Part shown: positions 8,087 to 15,361 of the stretch, one piece after another
How positions within the stretch are numbered: the first letter of the stretch is position 1
How the letters are laid out: each line of letters opens with the position of its first letter
NCBI RefSeq assembly: GCF_003590945.1
Contig: NZ_QYUK01000011.1
Coordinates: 1,640,001-1,704,000 of the forward strand
Reading direction: 5' to 3'
Origin: Oleomonas cavernae
GTDB lineage: Bacteria; Pseudomonadota; Alphaproteobacteria; Zavarziniales; Zavarziniaceae
Length of the DNA: 64,000 nucleotides
Notes under the pieces: generated by a model
What the model was told of the DNA's origin: nothing
Seen by the model: the letters and a program-made list of their open reading frames with translations, nothing else
Database searches by the model: none
Translations under genes and position numbers: made by a program

Positions 8087-9493
8087 ATGGCGGCACAAGA
8101 CCGGAACAATGGCGGGATTGAGGGCCTGTTCGATGTCGCCGTGGTCGGCGGCGGCGTCGTGGGCTGCGCCATCGCCCGGGAATTCACCCTGGCCGGCGCC
8201 CGCACCATCCTGCTCGAACAAGGGCCGGACATCCTCAGCGGCGCCTCCAAGGCCAACAGCGCGATCCTGCACACGGGCTTCGACGCCCCGGTCGGCTCGC
8301 TGGAGCAGCGGCTGGTGGCCGAAAGCCATGCGCTCTATTGCAAGCTCCACGACCGGCTGAACCTGCCGCTGCTCGAGACCGGTGCCCTGCTGGTCGCCTG
8401 GAGCGAGGCGGAGGAGGCCCGCCTGCCCGAGATCATCGCCGACGCCCACCGCAACGGCGTGGGCGACGTGGAACCGGTCACGGCGGCCCAGGCCCGCGCG
8501 CGGGTGCCGGCCCTGGGGCCGCTGGCCCGGGCGGGCGTGGTCATCCCGCGCGAATATGTCATCGACCCCTGGACCGCCCCCCTCGCCTACCTGAGCCAGG
8601 CGGTGCGCAACGGTGCCGTCGCCCTGTTCAGGGCGGCGGTGGAGAGCGGTGACTTCGACGGCAGCGCATGGCACCTGACCACGCCGCGCGGCACGGTGCA
8701 TGCCGCCCATGTCATCAATGCCGCGGGCCTGCATGGCGATCAGCTCGACCAGGCCCTGCTGGGCGCCAGCGCCTTCACCATCCGCCCGCGCAAGGGCCAG
8801 TTCGTGGTCTTCGACAAGGCGGCCGCGCGCCTCGTCGACACCATCCTGCTGCCCGTGCCCACGACCCGCACCAAGGGCGTGGTGGTCTGCCCGACCATCT
8901 TCGGCAATGTCCTGGTCGGCCCGACGGCGGAGGAGCAGGACAGCCGGACCGATACCTCGGTGAAGCAGGCGACGCTGGAAGCCCTGAAAGCCGAAGCCGC
9001 GCGCCTCGTCCCGGCCCTGGCCCAGGTGCCGGTGACCGCCGTCTATGCCGGCCTGCGCCCGGCCAGCGAGGAGAAGGATTACCGCATCCTGGCGACGCCG
9101 GCGCGTCACTGGATCACCGTGGGCGGCATCCGCTCCACCGGCCTGACCGGGGCGCTGGGCATCGCCCGCCATGTCCTGGGCCTCTATGGCAACCGCCATG
9201 CCCCGCTCCCCGATCCGGCCTGGCAGCAGATGCCCAACCTGGCCGAATACCGGCCGCGCGACTGGTCCTCCCCCGGCCACGGCGAGATCGTCTGCCATTG
9301 CGAGCTGGTGACGCGGCGCGAGATCGAGGCGGCCCTGCTGGGCGACCTGCCGGCCGCCGACCTTGCCGGCGTGAAGCGCCGCACCCGGGCCATGATGGGC
9401 CGCTGCCAGGGCTTCTACTGCGCGGCCCGGATCAGCGAACTGGTCGACGGCGCCATCGACCCGCCATTCGCCGTGGGGCCGGCCCATGGCTGA
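8087..9493 (+). CDS. FAD-dependent glycerol-3-phosphate-type dehydrogenase with C-terminal [2Fe-2S] BFD-like domain
   Basis: 468 aa. Residues 15-45 hold the FAD dinucleotide loop [34 protein letters not shown] and ITVGGIRSTGLTGALGIA are typical of the GlpA/GlpD DAO fold. The last 80 residues add a bacterioferritin-associated-ferredoxin-like cluster domain with CHCE near residue 403 and GRCQGFYC near residue 443, giving four cysteines. This matches GlpA-type anaerobic glycerol-3-phosphate dehydrogenases and relatives. Its stop overlaps the start of a second FAD protein (9486), and a glycerol-kinase-like gene follows, so the three likely act on one polyol phosphate. Start ATG 8087. Confidence 0.85.
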   Translation: MAAQDRNNGGIEGLFDVAVVGGGVVGCAIAREFTLAGARTILLEQGPDILSGASKANSAILHTGFDAPVGSLEQRLVAESHALYCKLHDRLNLPLLETGALLVAWSEAEEARLPEIIADAHRNGVGDVEPVTAAQARARVPALGPLARAGVVIPREYVIDPWTAPLAYLSQAVRNGAVALFRAAVESGDFDGSAWHLTTPRGTVHAAHVINAAGLHGDQLDQALLGASAFTIRPRKGQFVVFDKAAARLVDTILLPVPTTRTKGVVVCPTIFGNVLVGPTAEEQDSRTDTSVKQATLEALKAEAARLVPALAQVPVTAVYAGLRPASEEKDYRILATPARHWITVGGIRSTGLTGALGIARHVLGLYGNRHAPLPDPAWQQMPNLAEYRPRDWSSPGHGEIVCHCELVTRREIEAALLGDLPAADLAGVKRRTRAMMGRCQGFYCAARISELVDGAIDPPFAVGPAHG

Positions 9494-10712
9494 GACCTGT
9501 GATGTTGCCATCGTCGGCGGCGGCCCCGCCGGCCTTGCCGCCGCCACCAGCCTGAAGCGGCAGGGCCTCACCCGCGTCATCGTGCTGGAACGCGAGGCAG
9601 AGGCAGGCGGCATCCCGCGCCATTGCAGCCATTCACCCTTCGGCCTGCGCGAATTCCACCGCCTTCTGTCGGGCCCCGCCTATGCCCGCACCCTGGTTCA
9701 GCGCGCCATCGCCGCGGGTGTCGAGATCCGCACCGGGGCGACAGTCACCGCGCTGGAACCGGGCGGCCTGCTTGATGTCACCAGCGACGGCGGCCCCTAC
9801 CCGCTGGCCGCGCAGCGGGTGCTGCTGGCAACCGGCGTGCGGGAGAGCCCGCGCGCCGCCCGCCTCGTCTCGGGCGAGCGGCCCCTGGGCATCGTCACCA
9901 CCGGGGCCTTGCAGGCCATGGTGCATCTGAAGAATCGCGCGCCGTTCCGCCGGCCGGTGATCGTCGGCACCGAACTGGTCTCCTTCTCGGCCCTGCTGAC
10001 CTGCCGCAATGCCGATATCCATCCCATCGCCATGATCGAGGCCGGCCCGCGCACCACCGCGCGCCGGCCTTCCGGCCTGCTGCCCTGGCTGCTGGGCGTG
10101 CCGCTCCACCACCACGCCCGCATCACCGGCATCAGCGGCAAGCCCCGGGTGGAACAGGTCGAGATCACCGCGGGCGACAAGGTCTTCACCCTCGACTGCG
10201 ACGGCATCCTGTTCACCGGCCGCTTCGTACCCGAGGCCAGCCTGGCCCGCATGGGCCATCTTTCCGTGGATCCGGGCACCGGTGGGCCGCAGGTCGACCA
10301 GTTCGGCCGCGGCACCGATCCCGCCTATTATGCCGCCGGCAACCTGCTGCGCCCGGTCGAGACCGGCGGCTGGAGCTGGCGCGAAGGGGTCGCGGCGGCC
10401 GGCTGGATCGCCGCCGATCTCGCCGGCCGGCTGCCGCCCGCCGGGGACGAGATCGCCGTCACGGCCGCCGCTCCGCTCAAATATGTCATGCCCCAGCGCC
10501 TCTGCGCCGGTGCGGGCATGACGCACCTCCAGCTTCGCGTCGAGGGGCCGGTGCGTGGCCTGCTGGTGTTGCGGGACGGTGCGCGTGTCTTGTGGTCGGG
10601 CAAGATCGACGCCCTGCCCGAACGCCGCCTGCTGGTGCCGGTGCCGCCGCCCGCCGCCATCGGCGCGGCCCGCTCCCTGGAACTCGCTCTCATCAATGGT
10701 GCTTCCCCATGA
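9486..10712 (+). CDS. NAD(P)/FAD-dependent oxidoreductase, partner of the GlpA-type dehydrogenase
   Basis: 408 aa. The N terminus has an FAD loop VAIVGGGPAGLAAATSL (residues 7-23), GGIPRHCSHSPFG near residue 41, the VLLATGVRE signature near residue 115, and GLLPWLLGVPLHHHARITGI in the middle. This is the small FAD protein that in many bacteria sits with a GlpA-like dehydrogenase and a kinase, and probably passes its electrons onward. It overlaps the upstream gene by 8 bases and shares ATGA with the downstream kinase, so all three are translationally coupled. There is no membrane segment. Confidence 0.82.
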   Translation: MAETCDVAIVGGGPAGLAAATSLKRQGLTRVIVLEREAEAGGIPRHCSHSPFGLREFHRLLSGPAYARTLVQRAIAAGVEIRTGATVTALEPGGLLDVTSDGGPYPLAAQRVLLATGVRESPRAARLVSGERPLGIVTTGALQAMVHLKNRAPFRRPVIVGTELVSFSALLTCRNADIHPIAMIEAGPRTTARRPSGLLPWLLGVPLHHHARITGISGKPRVEQVEITAGDKVFTLDCDGILFTGRFVPEASLARMGHLSVDPGTGGPQVDQFGRGTDPAYYAAGNLLRPVETGGWSWREGVAAAGWIAADLAGRLPPAGDEIAVTAAAPLKYVMPQRLCAGAGMTHLQLRVEGPVRGLLVLRDGARVLWSGKIDALPERRLLVPVPPPAAIGAARSLELALINGASP

Positions 10713-12148
10713 CCGGACGTATCGCCGCGATCGACCAAGGCACCACCAGCACCCGCGTGCTGGTCGCCGAGGGGGCACAGGCCCGGATCGCGCTGAGCCT
10801 GCCCCACGCGCAGCACTACCCTCAATCGGGCTGGGTCGAACATGATCCCGAGGAGTTGCTCGCCAATGTCCAGGCCTGCCTGGCCGCGGCGGGCGAGATC
10901 GAGGCCGTGGGCATCGACAACCAGGGCGAAAGCTGCCTCGCCTGGGACGCCCGCACCGGGCGCCCGATCAGCCCGGTCATCGTCTGGCAGGACAACCGCA
11001 CTAGTGCCGAACTGGATCAGTTGAAGGCCGACGGCGCCGGGGAATTGCCGCTGGCCCACGCCGGCCTGCCGATGGATCCCTATTTCTCGGCCTCGAAGCT
11101 CGCCTGGATCGTGCGCAACGTGCCCGAGGCGAAAGAACTGCTGGCGGAAGGCCGGTTGCGCCTGGGCACCACCGACGCCTTCTTCCTCGACCGCCTCGCC
11201 GGGCGTTACGTAACCGATGTCACCACCGCCTCGCGCACCTCGCTGATGAACATCGAGTCCGGTGAATGGGATCCGGCCCTGTGCGCCCTGTTCGGCGTGC
11301 CGATCGAGGCCCTGCCCCGGATCGTGCCGACGGTGGGCGATTTCGGCAGCGTGAAACTCAACGGCCGCGACGTGCCGATCGTCGCCAGCATGGTCGACCA
11401 GCAGGCCGGTCTCTATGGCCACGGCTGCCGCGAGACCGGCGATGCCAAGATCACCTTCGGCACCGGGGCCTTCGTCCTGGCCGTGACCGGCAAGGAAATC
11501 CGCCGGGCACCGGGCGACGGCCTGCTGCCCACCGTTGCCTGGGGCCGCGACAGCGACGGCATCACCTATGCGCTCGACGGCGGCGTCTATACCGCCGGGG
11601 CGGCGGTCGACTGGGTGAAGCGCCTGGGCCTGTTCGACGATTTCGCCGCCGTCGACCATTTCGAGGGGCCGTCGGCGATCGACCGCGGCCTGGTCTTCGT
11701 GCCCGCCCTCTCAGGCCTCGCCTGTCCCCACTGGCACCGCGACAGTGCCGCCGCCTGGTTCGGCCTGACCCTGGACACCGGCCCGCTGGACATGGTGCGC
11801 GCCGCCCTGGAGGGCATCGCCCTGCGCACGGCGGAGGTGGTCACCGCGATGAGCGAGCATGTCGCCCTCGCCCAGGCCATCTCGATCGACGGCGGCATGT
11901 CGACGAACGGCTACTTCTGCCAGTTCCTGGCCAATGTCATGGGCCGCGCCGTGCTCGCCCGCGACGGCGGCGAGCGCACCGCCATCGGCACCGCCTTGTT
12001 CGCCGGCGCCGACGCCGCCCTCGCCTTCGCCGACCACGGCGCCGACCGCCGCTTCGAGCCGCAAGGCGATCCCGCCGGCGCCCGCGCCCGCTTTAGCGAA
12101 GCCATCGACTTCGTCCGCCGCTGGGGCCGCGAACCGCCACCGTGCTAG
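10709..12148 (+). CDS. FGGY-family carbohydrate kinase, glycerol-kinase-like
   Basis: 479 aa, slightly shorter than typical glycerol kinase. The N-terminal IAAIDQGTTSTRVLVAE and GWVEHDPEEL, the middle ASMVDQQAGLYGHG, and FGTGAFVL are glycerol-kinase motifs. Substrate residues corresponding to E. coli Glu84, Trp103, Tyr135 and Asp245 appear to be kept (NQGES, VIVWQDNRT, MDPYFSASKL, VDQQA), but the Arg83 position is Gly (NQGES instead of NQRET). That arginine touches glycerol in the E. coli enzyme, so another polyol could be the substrate. It is coupled to two FAD enzymes upstream, which suggests a phosphorylate-then-oxidise pathway. The name glpK is withheld for this reason. Confidence 0.82.
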   Translation: MTGRIAAIDQGTTSTRVLVAEGAQARIALSLPHAQHYPQSGWVEHDPEELLANVQACLAAAGEIEAVGIDNQGESCLAWDARTGRPISPVIVWQDNRTSAELDQLKADGAGELPLAHAGLPMDPYFSASKLAWIVRNVPEAKELLAEGRLRLGTTDAFFLDRLAGRYVTDVTTASRTSLMNIESGEWDPALCALFGVPIEALPRIVPTVGDFGSVKLNGRDVPIVASMVDQQAGLYGHGCRETGDAKITFGTGAFVLAVTGKEIRRAPGDGLLPTVAWGRDSDGITYALDGGVYTAGAAVDWVKRLGLFDDFAAVDHFEGPSAIDRGLVFVPALSGLACPHWHRDSAAAWFGLTLDTGPLDMVRAALEGIALRTAEVVTAMSEHVALAQAISIDGGMSTNGYFCQFLANVMGRAVLARDGGERTAIGTALFAGADAALAFADHGADRRFEPQGDPAGARARFSEAIDFVRRWGREPPPC

Positions 12149-12172
12149 GGCGATCGACACACGCGTTGTAAC

Positions 12173-12252
12173 CGTCATTCCGGCGAAGGCCGGAATCCAT
12201 TCTGGGGAAGCGCGCGACGTCTCAATGGATTCCGGCCTTCGCCGGAATGACG
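12173..12252. repeat. Palindromic intergenic repeat, family B, copy 1
   Basis: CGTCATTCCGGCGAAGGCCGGAATCC and its inverse flank a short loop containing GCGCGCGACGTCTC. Copy 2 at 61330-61409 matches almost base for base including the loop; copy 3 at 56945-57038 has GGGATCC in the arms and a different loop. It follows the kinase stop and may end that transcript. Confidence 0.88.
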
Positions 12253-12324
12253 ATTGAGCGTGCCGGAATCGCGCCGCACCCGCATCATGGCAATGATCTG
12301 CCTCATAGTCCGCCAGGAGTTGCC

Positions 12325-12723
12325 ATGTTTGCCGTCGAGGTTCGCGACCATGTCATGATCGCCCACAGCCTGCCCTCGCCGGTGTTCGGGCCGGCCCAGG
12401 GCATGCATGGGGCGACCTATGTGGTCGATGCGGCGTTCTTTGCCCCGGCGCTGGACGGTGACGGGCTGGTGGTCGATATCGGCCTGGCGACCGAGGCGCT
12501 GGGCCGGGTGCTGGGCCCCCTGAAATACCAGAACCTCGATGCCCTGCCCGCCTTCAAGGGCAAGATCACGACGACCGAATTCCTGGCCAAGGCGATCGCC
12601 GACGGCCTGATTGCCGAGATCGCGGCCGGCAGCCTGGGCGCCGGCGGCGGGCGCCTGGCGCGGCTGCGGGTGCAGCTTCATGAAAGCCACGTCGCCCGCG
12701 CCTGGTACGAGACCGACCTGTGA
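12325..12723 (+). CDS. PTPS/QueD-fold protein with altered active site
   Basis: 132 aa, 6-pyruvoyl-tetrahydropterin synthase / 6-carboxy-tetrahydropterin synthase fold: VEVRDHVMIAHSLP at the start, MHGATYVVDAAF near residue 28, VVDIG near residue 50, KITTTEFLAKAIADGL near 78, and LHESHVARAWYE at the end. Canonical members bind zinc with three histidines (AH, and HGHxY) and use a cysteine just before HGH. Here HGHxY is MHGATY, so the third His is gone, and no Cys precedes it (GPAQGM). The reaction is therefore probably not that of PTPS or QueD. ATG 12325 has a good Shine-Dalgarno (AGGAG). Its stop overlaps the next gene, a glycosyltransferase. Confidence 0.8.
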   Translation: MFAVEVRDHVMIAHSLPSPVFGPAQGMHGATYVVDAAFFAPALDGDGLVVDIGLATEALGRVLGPLKYQNLDALPAFKGKITTTEFLAKAIADGLIAEIAAGSLGAGGGRLARLRVQLHESHVARAWYETDL

Positions 12724-13766
12724 CCGCGCCGATCGTCTTTGCCATCCCCGGCGCGATCGACCAGCCGACCGGCGGCTATGGTTACGATCGCCGCATGATC
12801 GCGGAATGGCAGGCGGCGGGGCGGACGGTAAGGCACCTGGCCCTGGGGGACAGTTTTCCCCTGGCCACGGCCGGCGACATTGCCGCCGCCGATGCGGCCC
12901 TCGCCGGCCTTGCCCCCGGCACCACGGTACTGGTCGACGGCCTGGCCTTCAGCGCCGTGGGCAGCCCGATCGGCCGCCACGCCCGCCGGCTCGACCTGGT
13001 GGCGCTGATCCATCATCCCCTGTCGCTGGAAACCGGCCTGGCCCCCGATATCGCCGCCGCCTTGCGGGAAAGCGAGCTGGCAGCCCTGGCGCAGGCCCGG
13101 GCGATCGTGGCAACCAGCCACGAGACGGCACGCGGCCTGATCGCCGATTTCGCGGTCGACCCCGGGCGCCTGAGCGTCGCCGTGCCGGGTACCGATACCC
13201 GCGGCCGGGCGCCGGCGCGGGGTAACCCGCCGCTTCTCCTCTCGATCGCCACGGTGATCCCGCGCAAGGGCCACGACCTGCTGGTCGCCGCCCTCGCCCG
13301 CCTGGCCGAGCGGCCCTGGACCTGCCGCATCGTCGGCGACCATGACCGCGACCCGGCCTGGACCGAGAAGATCAGGGCGGCCATCGCCGCGGCCGGGCTT
13401 GGCGCGCGCATCACCCTGGCCGGCATCACCCGCGACCCGGCGGCGGAATTGCAGGCGGCCGACATCTTCGTGCTGCCGTCGCGCTACGAGGGCTATGGCA
13501 TGGCCTTCGCCGAGGCGCTGGCGAGCGGCCTGCCGGTCGTCGCCTGCCGGGCAGGGGCAGTGCCCGAAGTGGTGCCGGACAGCGCCGGGATCCTGGTGCC
13601 GGTCGACGATGCCGGCGCCCTGGCCGCGGCACTGGCCTTGCTGCTCGACGACCCGGCGCGGCGCCGGCGTTTGAGCGACGGCGCCTATGCCGCCGGCCAG
13701 CGCCTGCCCCGCTGGGCCGACAGCGCCCGGACCATCGCCGCCGTGCTCGACCGGGTGGGGCCTTGA
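12720..13766 (+). CDS. Glycosyltransferase family 4 protein
   Basis: 348 aa GT-B glycosyltransferase. The C-terminal half has the donor-binding pattern FVLPSRYEGYGMAFAEALASGLPVVA (residues about 251-276, E-x7-E), preceded by LLSIATVIPRKGHDLLVAALA near residue 175. The N-terminal half has GGYGYDRRMIAEW and HHPLSLETG. It starts at GTG 12720 within the stop region of the PTPS-like gene and its own stop shares TTGA with the methyltransferase start. In GT4 enzymes the donor is usually an activated hexose; the acceptor here is unknown, and the neighbours suggest a pterin- or polyol-like small molecule or lipid. Confidence 0.88.
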   Translation: MTAPIVFAIPGAIDQPTGGYGYDRRMIAEWQAAGRTVRHLALGDSFPLATAGDIAAADAALAGLAPGTTVLVDGLAFSAVGSPIGRHARRLDLVALIHHPLSLETGLAPDIAAALRESELAALAQARAIVATSHETARGLIADFAVDPGRLSVAVPGTDTRGRAPARGNPPLLLSIATVIPRKGHDLLVAALARLAERPWTCRIVGDHDRDPAWTEKIRAAIAAAGLGARITLAGITRDPAAELQAADIFVLPSRYEGYGMAFAEALASGLPVVACRAGAVPEVVPDSAGILVPVDDAGALAAALALLLDDPARRRRLSDGAYAAGQRLPRWADSARTIAAVLDRVGP

Positions 13767-14548
13767 GCGGTTTCGACATCGCCTGGCTCGACCTGCGGGC
13801 CCCGGCCGACAGGGCGGCCCGCGATGCCGGCCTGCTGCGCCGGGCGGCGGCGCGGCTGGGCCAGGTCGAGCAGCCGCTGGTCATCGACCTGGGCAGCGGC
13901 ACCGGGGCGAGCTTCCGGGCGCTGGCGCCGCTGCTCGGGCACACCGCCCGCTGGCGCCTGGTCGACAAGGATCCGCTGCTGCTGGCGGAAGCGGCCCGCC
14001 GCTGCCTAGGCGTGGAAACCCTGGCCTTCGACCTGGGCCAGGGCCTGCCGCCCATCGGTGGATCGCACCTGATTACGGCATCGGCGCTGGTCGACCTGGT
14101 CTCGGCCGCCTGGCTCCAGGCCCTCGCCACGGCCGTGACCAGGACCGGGGCCGCCCTGTGGGCGTCGCTGTCCTATGACGGGCGCCTGTCCTGGACGCCC
14201 GCGCACTCGCTCGACGAGGCGGTTCACGCGGCCTTCGACAGCCACCAGCATCGCGACAAGGGCTTCGGCCCGGCGCTAGGCCCCGACGGGGTGAGCCATC
14301 TAGAGGAGCGGCTGGTCCAGGCCGGCTACCAGGTCGCCACCGCCGACAGCGCCTGGCGGCTGGGGATCGCCGACGCCACACTGACCCTGGCGCTGATCGA
14401 GGGCATCGCTCACGCCGTCCAGGAAACCTGCCGAATTACCGATGCCGACCTGGCGGCCTGGCGGCGCTTCCGCCGCGCGGCCGCTGCCACCGGCACGGCC
14501 CTGGTCGGCCACCGCGACCTGCTCGCCTATTCGGCAACCATCGTATAG
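13763..14548 (+). CDS. Class I SAM-dependent methyltransferase
   Basis: 261 aa. The SAM-binding loop LVIDLGSGTGASFRALAPLL lies at about residues 36-55, followed by WRLVDKDPLLLAEA (acidic strand-2 residue) and HLITASALVDLVS near residue 103. The start is TTG 13763, overlapping the glycosyltransferase stop (TTGA). Its 3' end overlaps the end of the minus-strand reductase gene by 22 bases. It is the third gene of a tightly coupled set with the PTPS-like and GT4 genes. Confidence 0.85.
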   Translation: MSGFDIAWLDLRAPADRAARDAGLLRRAAARLGQVEQPLVIDLGSGTGASFRALAPLLGHTARWRLVDKDPLLLAEAARRCLGVETLAFDLGQGLPPIGGSHLITASALVDLVSAAWLQALATAVTRTGAALWASLSYDGRLSWTPAHSLDEAVHAAFDSHQHRDKGFGPALGPDGVSHLEERLVQAGYQVATADSAWRLGIADATLTLALIEGIAHAVQETCRITDADLAAWRRFRRAAAATGTALVGHRDLLAYSATIV

Positions 14549-15300
14549 CGCTCGCGCGGGCGGAAGACGCAGTCGAAGACGACGTCGCTGCCCAGGTCGT
14601 AGGCGGTGACCGTCGGCCGGACACAGTCGTCGAGCGCATCCACCGGCGGCAGGGCCAGGCCCGTCGGCCCGGCGCCGATGATCAGGGGTGCCACCGCGAT
14701 GTGCAGCCGGTCGATCAGATTGGCCGAACAGAAATGGCCGAGCGTGGTCGCCCCGCCTTCGACCAGCAGGCGGGTCAGGCCCAAGGCGGCCAGGGCGGCA
14801 ACGATCCGGTGCGGGGCGATGATGTCGCCGTCGAGCCCCAGGCGGATCACCTCGACACCTTCGGGCCGCGGCCGGTCGACCGCCTGGATGACGATGCGCC
14901 GGGCGCCGTCGTCATGGAACAGGCGCCGGTCGTCGGGGATGCGGCCGCGCGGATCGATCAGCACCCGGGCCGGGTTGGGGCCCTTGGCATGGCGGACGTT
15001 GAGTTGCGGATTGTCGTGCACCGCCGTCTTGGCGCCGACGATCACCGCGTCGACCAGGGCGCGCAGGCGGTGCAGGTGCACCAGCCCGTCCCGGCCCGAG
15101 ATGTTCTGGGCATCGCCCGCCAGGGTGGCGATCCGCCCGTCCAGCGACTGGCCCACCTGGCCGATCACCAGCGCGGTGCCCGGCGGCTGGGCGATCGGGC
15201 CGTAAAGCTCGTGGCCGGCCGCGGCCATTGCGGCGCCCGGCAGGTGGGCCCGTGCCACCAACCTGTCCCAGACCTCCGGTCGGACTGCGCCGCGATTCAT
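14527..15300 (-). CDS. RibD C-terminal-type reductase (dihydrofolate reductase-like family)
   Basis: 257 aa. It contains only the reductase half of RibD: GQVGQSLDGRIATLAGDAQNISG (near residue 46), HLHRLRALVDAVIVGAKTAVHDNPQLNVR (residues about 74-102), RVLIDPRGRIP, and LLVEGGATTLGHF near residue 173. The deaminase domain with its zinc site is absent. RibD reductases turn a ribosylamino-pyrimidine into the ribityl form with NADPH. A stand-alone copy next to a PTPS-like protein suggests a pteridine- or pyrimidine-type product rather than riboflavin. Start ATG 15300. Confidence 0.85.
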   Translation of the reverse strand: MNRGAVRPEVWDRLVARAHLPGAAMAAAGHELYGPIAQPPGTALVIGQVGQSLDGRIATLAGDAQNISGRDGLVHLHRLRALVDAVIVGAKTAVHDNPQLNVRHAKGPNPARVLIDPRGRIPDDRRLFHDDGARRIVIQAVDRPRPEGVEVIRLGLDGDIIAPHRIVAALAALGLTRLLVEGGATTLGHFCSANLIDRLHIAVAPLIIGAGPTGLALPPVDALDDCVRPTVTAYDLGSDVVFDCVFRPRERYTMVAE

Positions 15301-15361
15301 CTAACCTGCCTCCATCCCTTGAATCCTATATCACGCGACCCGGGCAACCTAGGCAAGCCGC

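Noticed and set aside
8003-9613. 536-codon open frame on the minus strand
   Set aside because: Antisense to the Fe-S/FAD dehydrogenase, with shadow-type composition.
12173-12252. CRISPR repeats
   Set aside because: The palindromes are scattered single copies, not regularly spaced with unique spacers; no cas gene is present.
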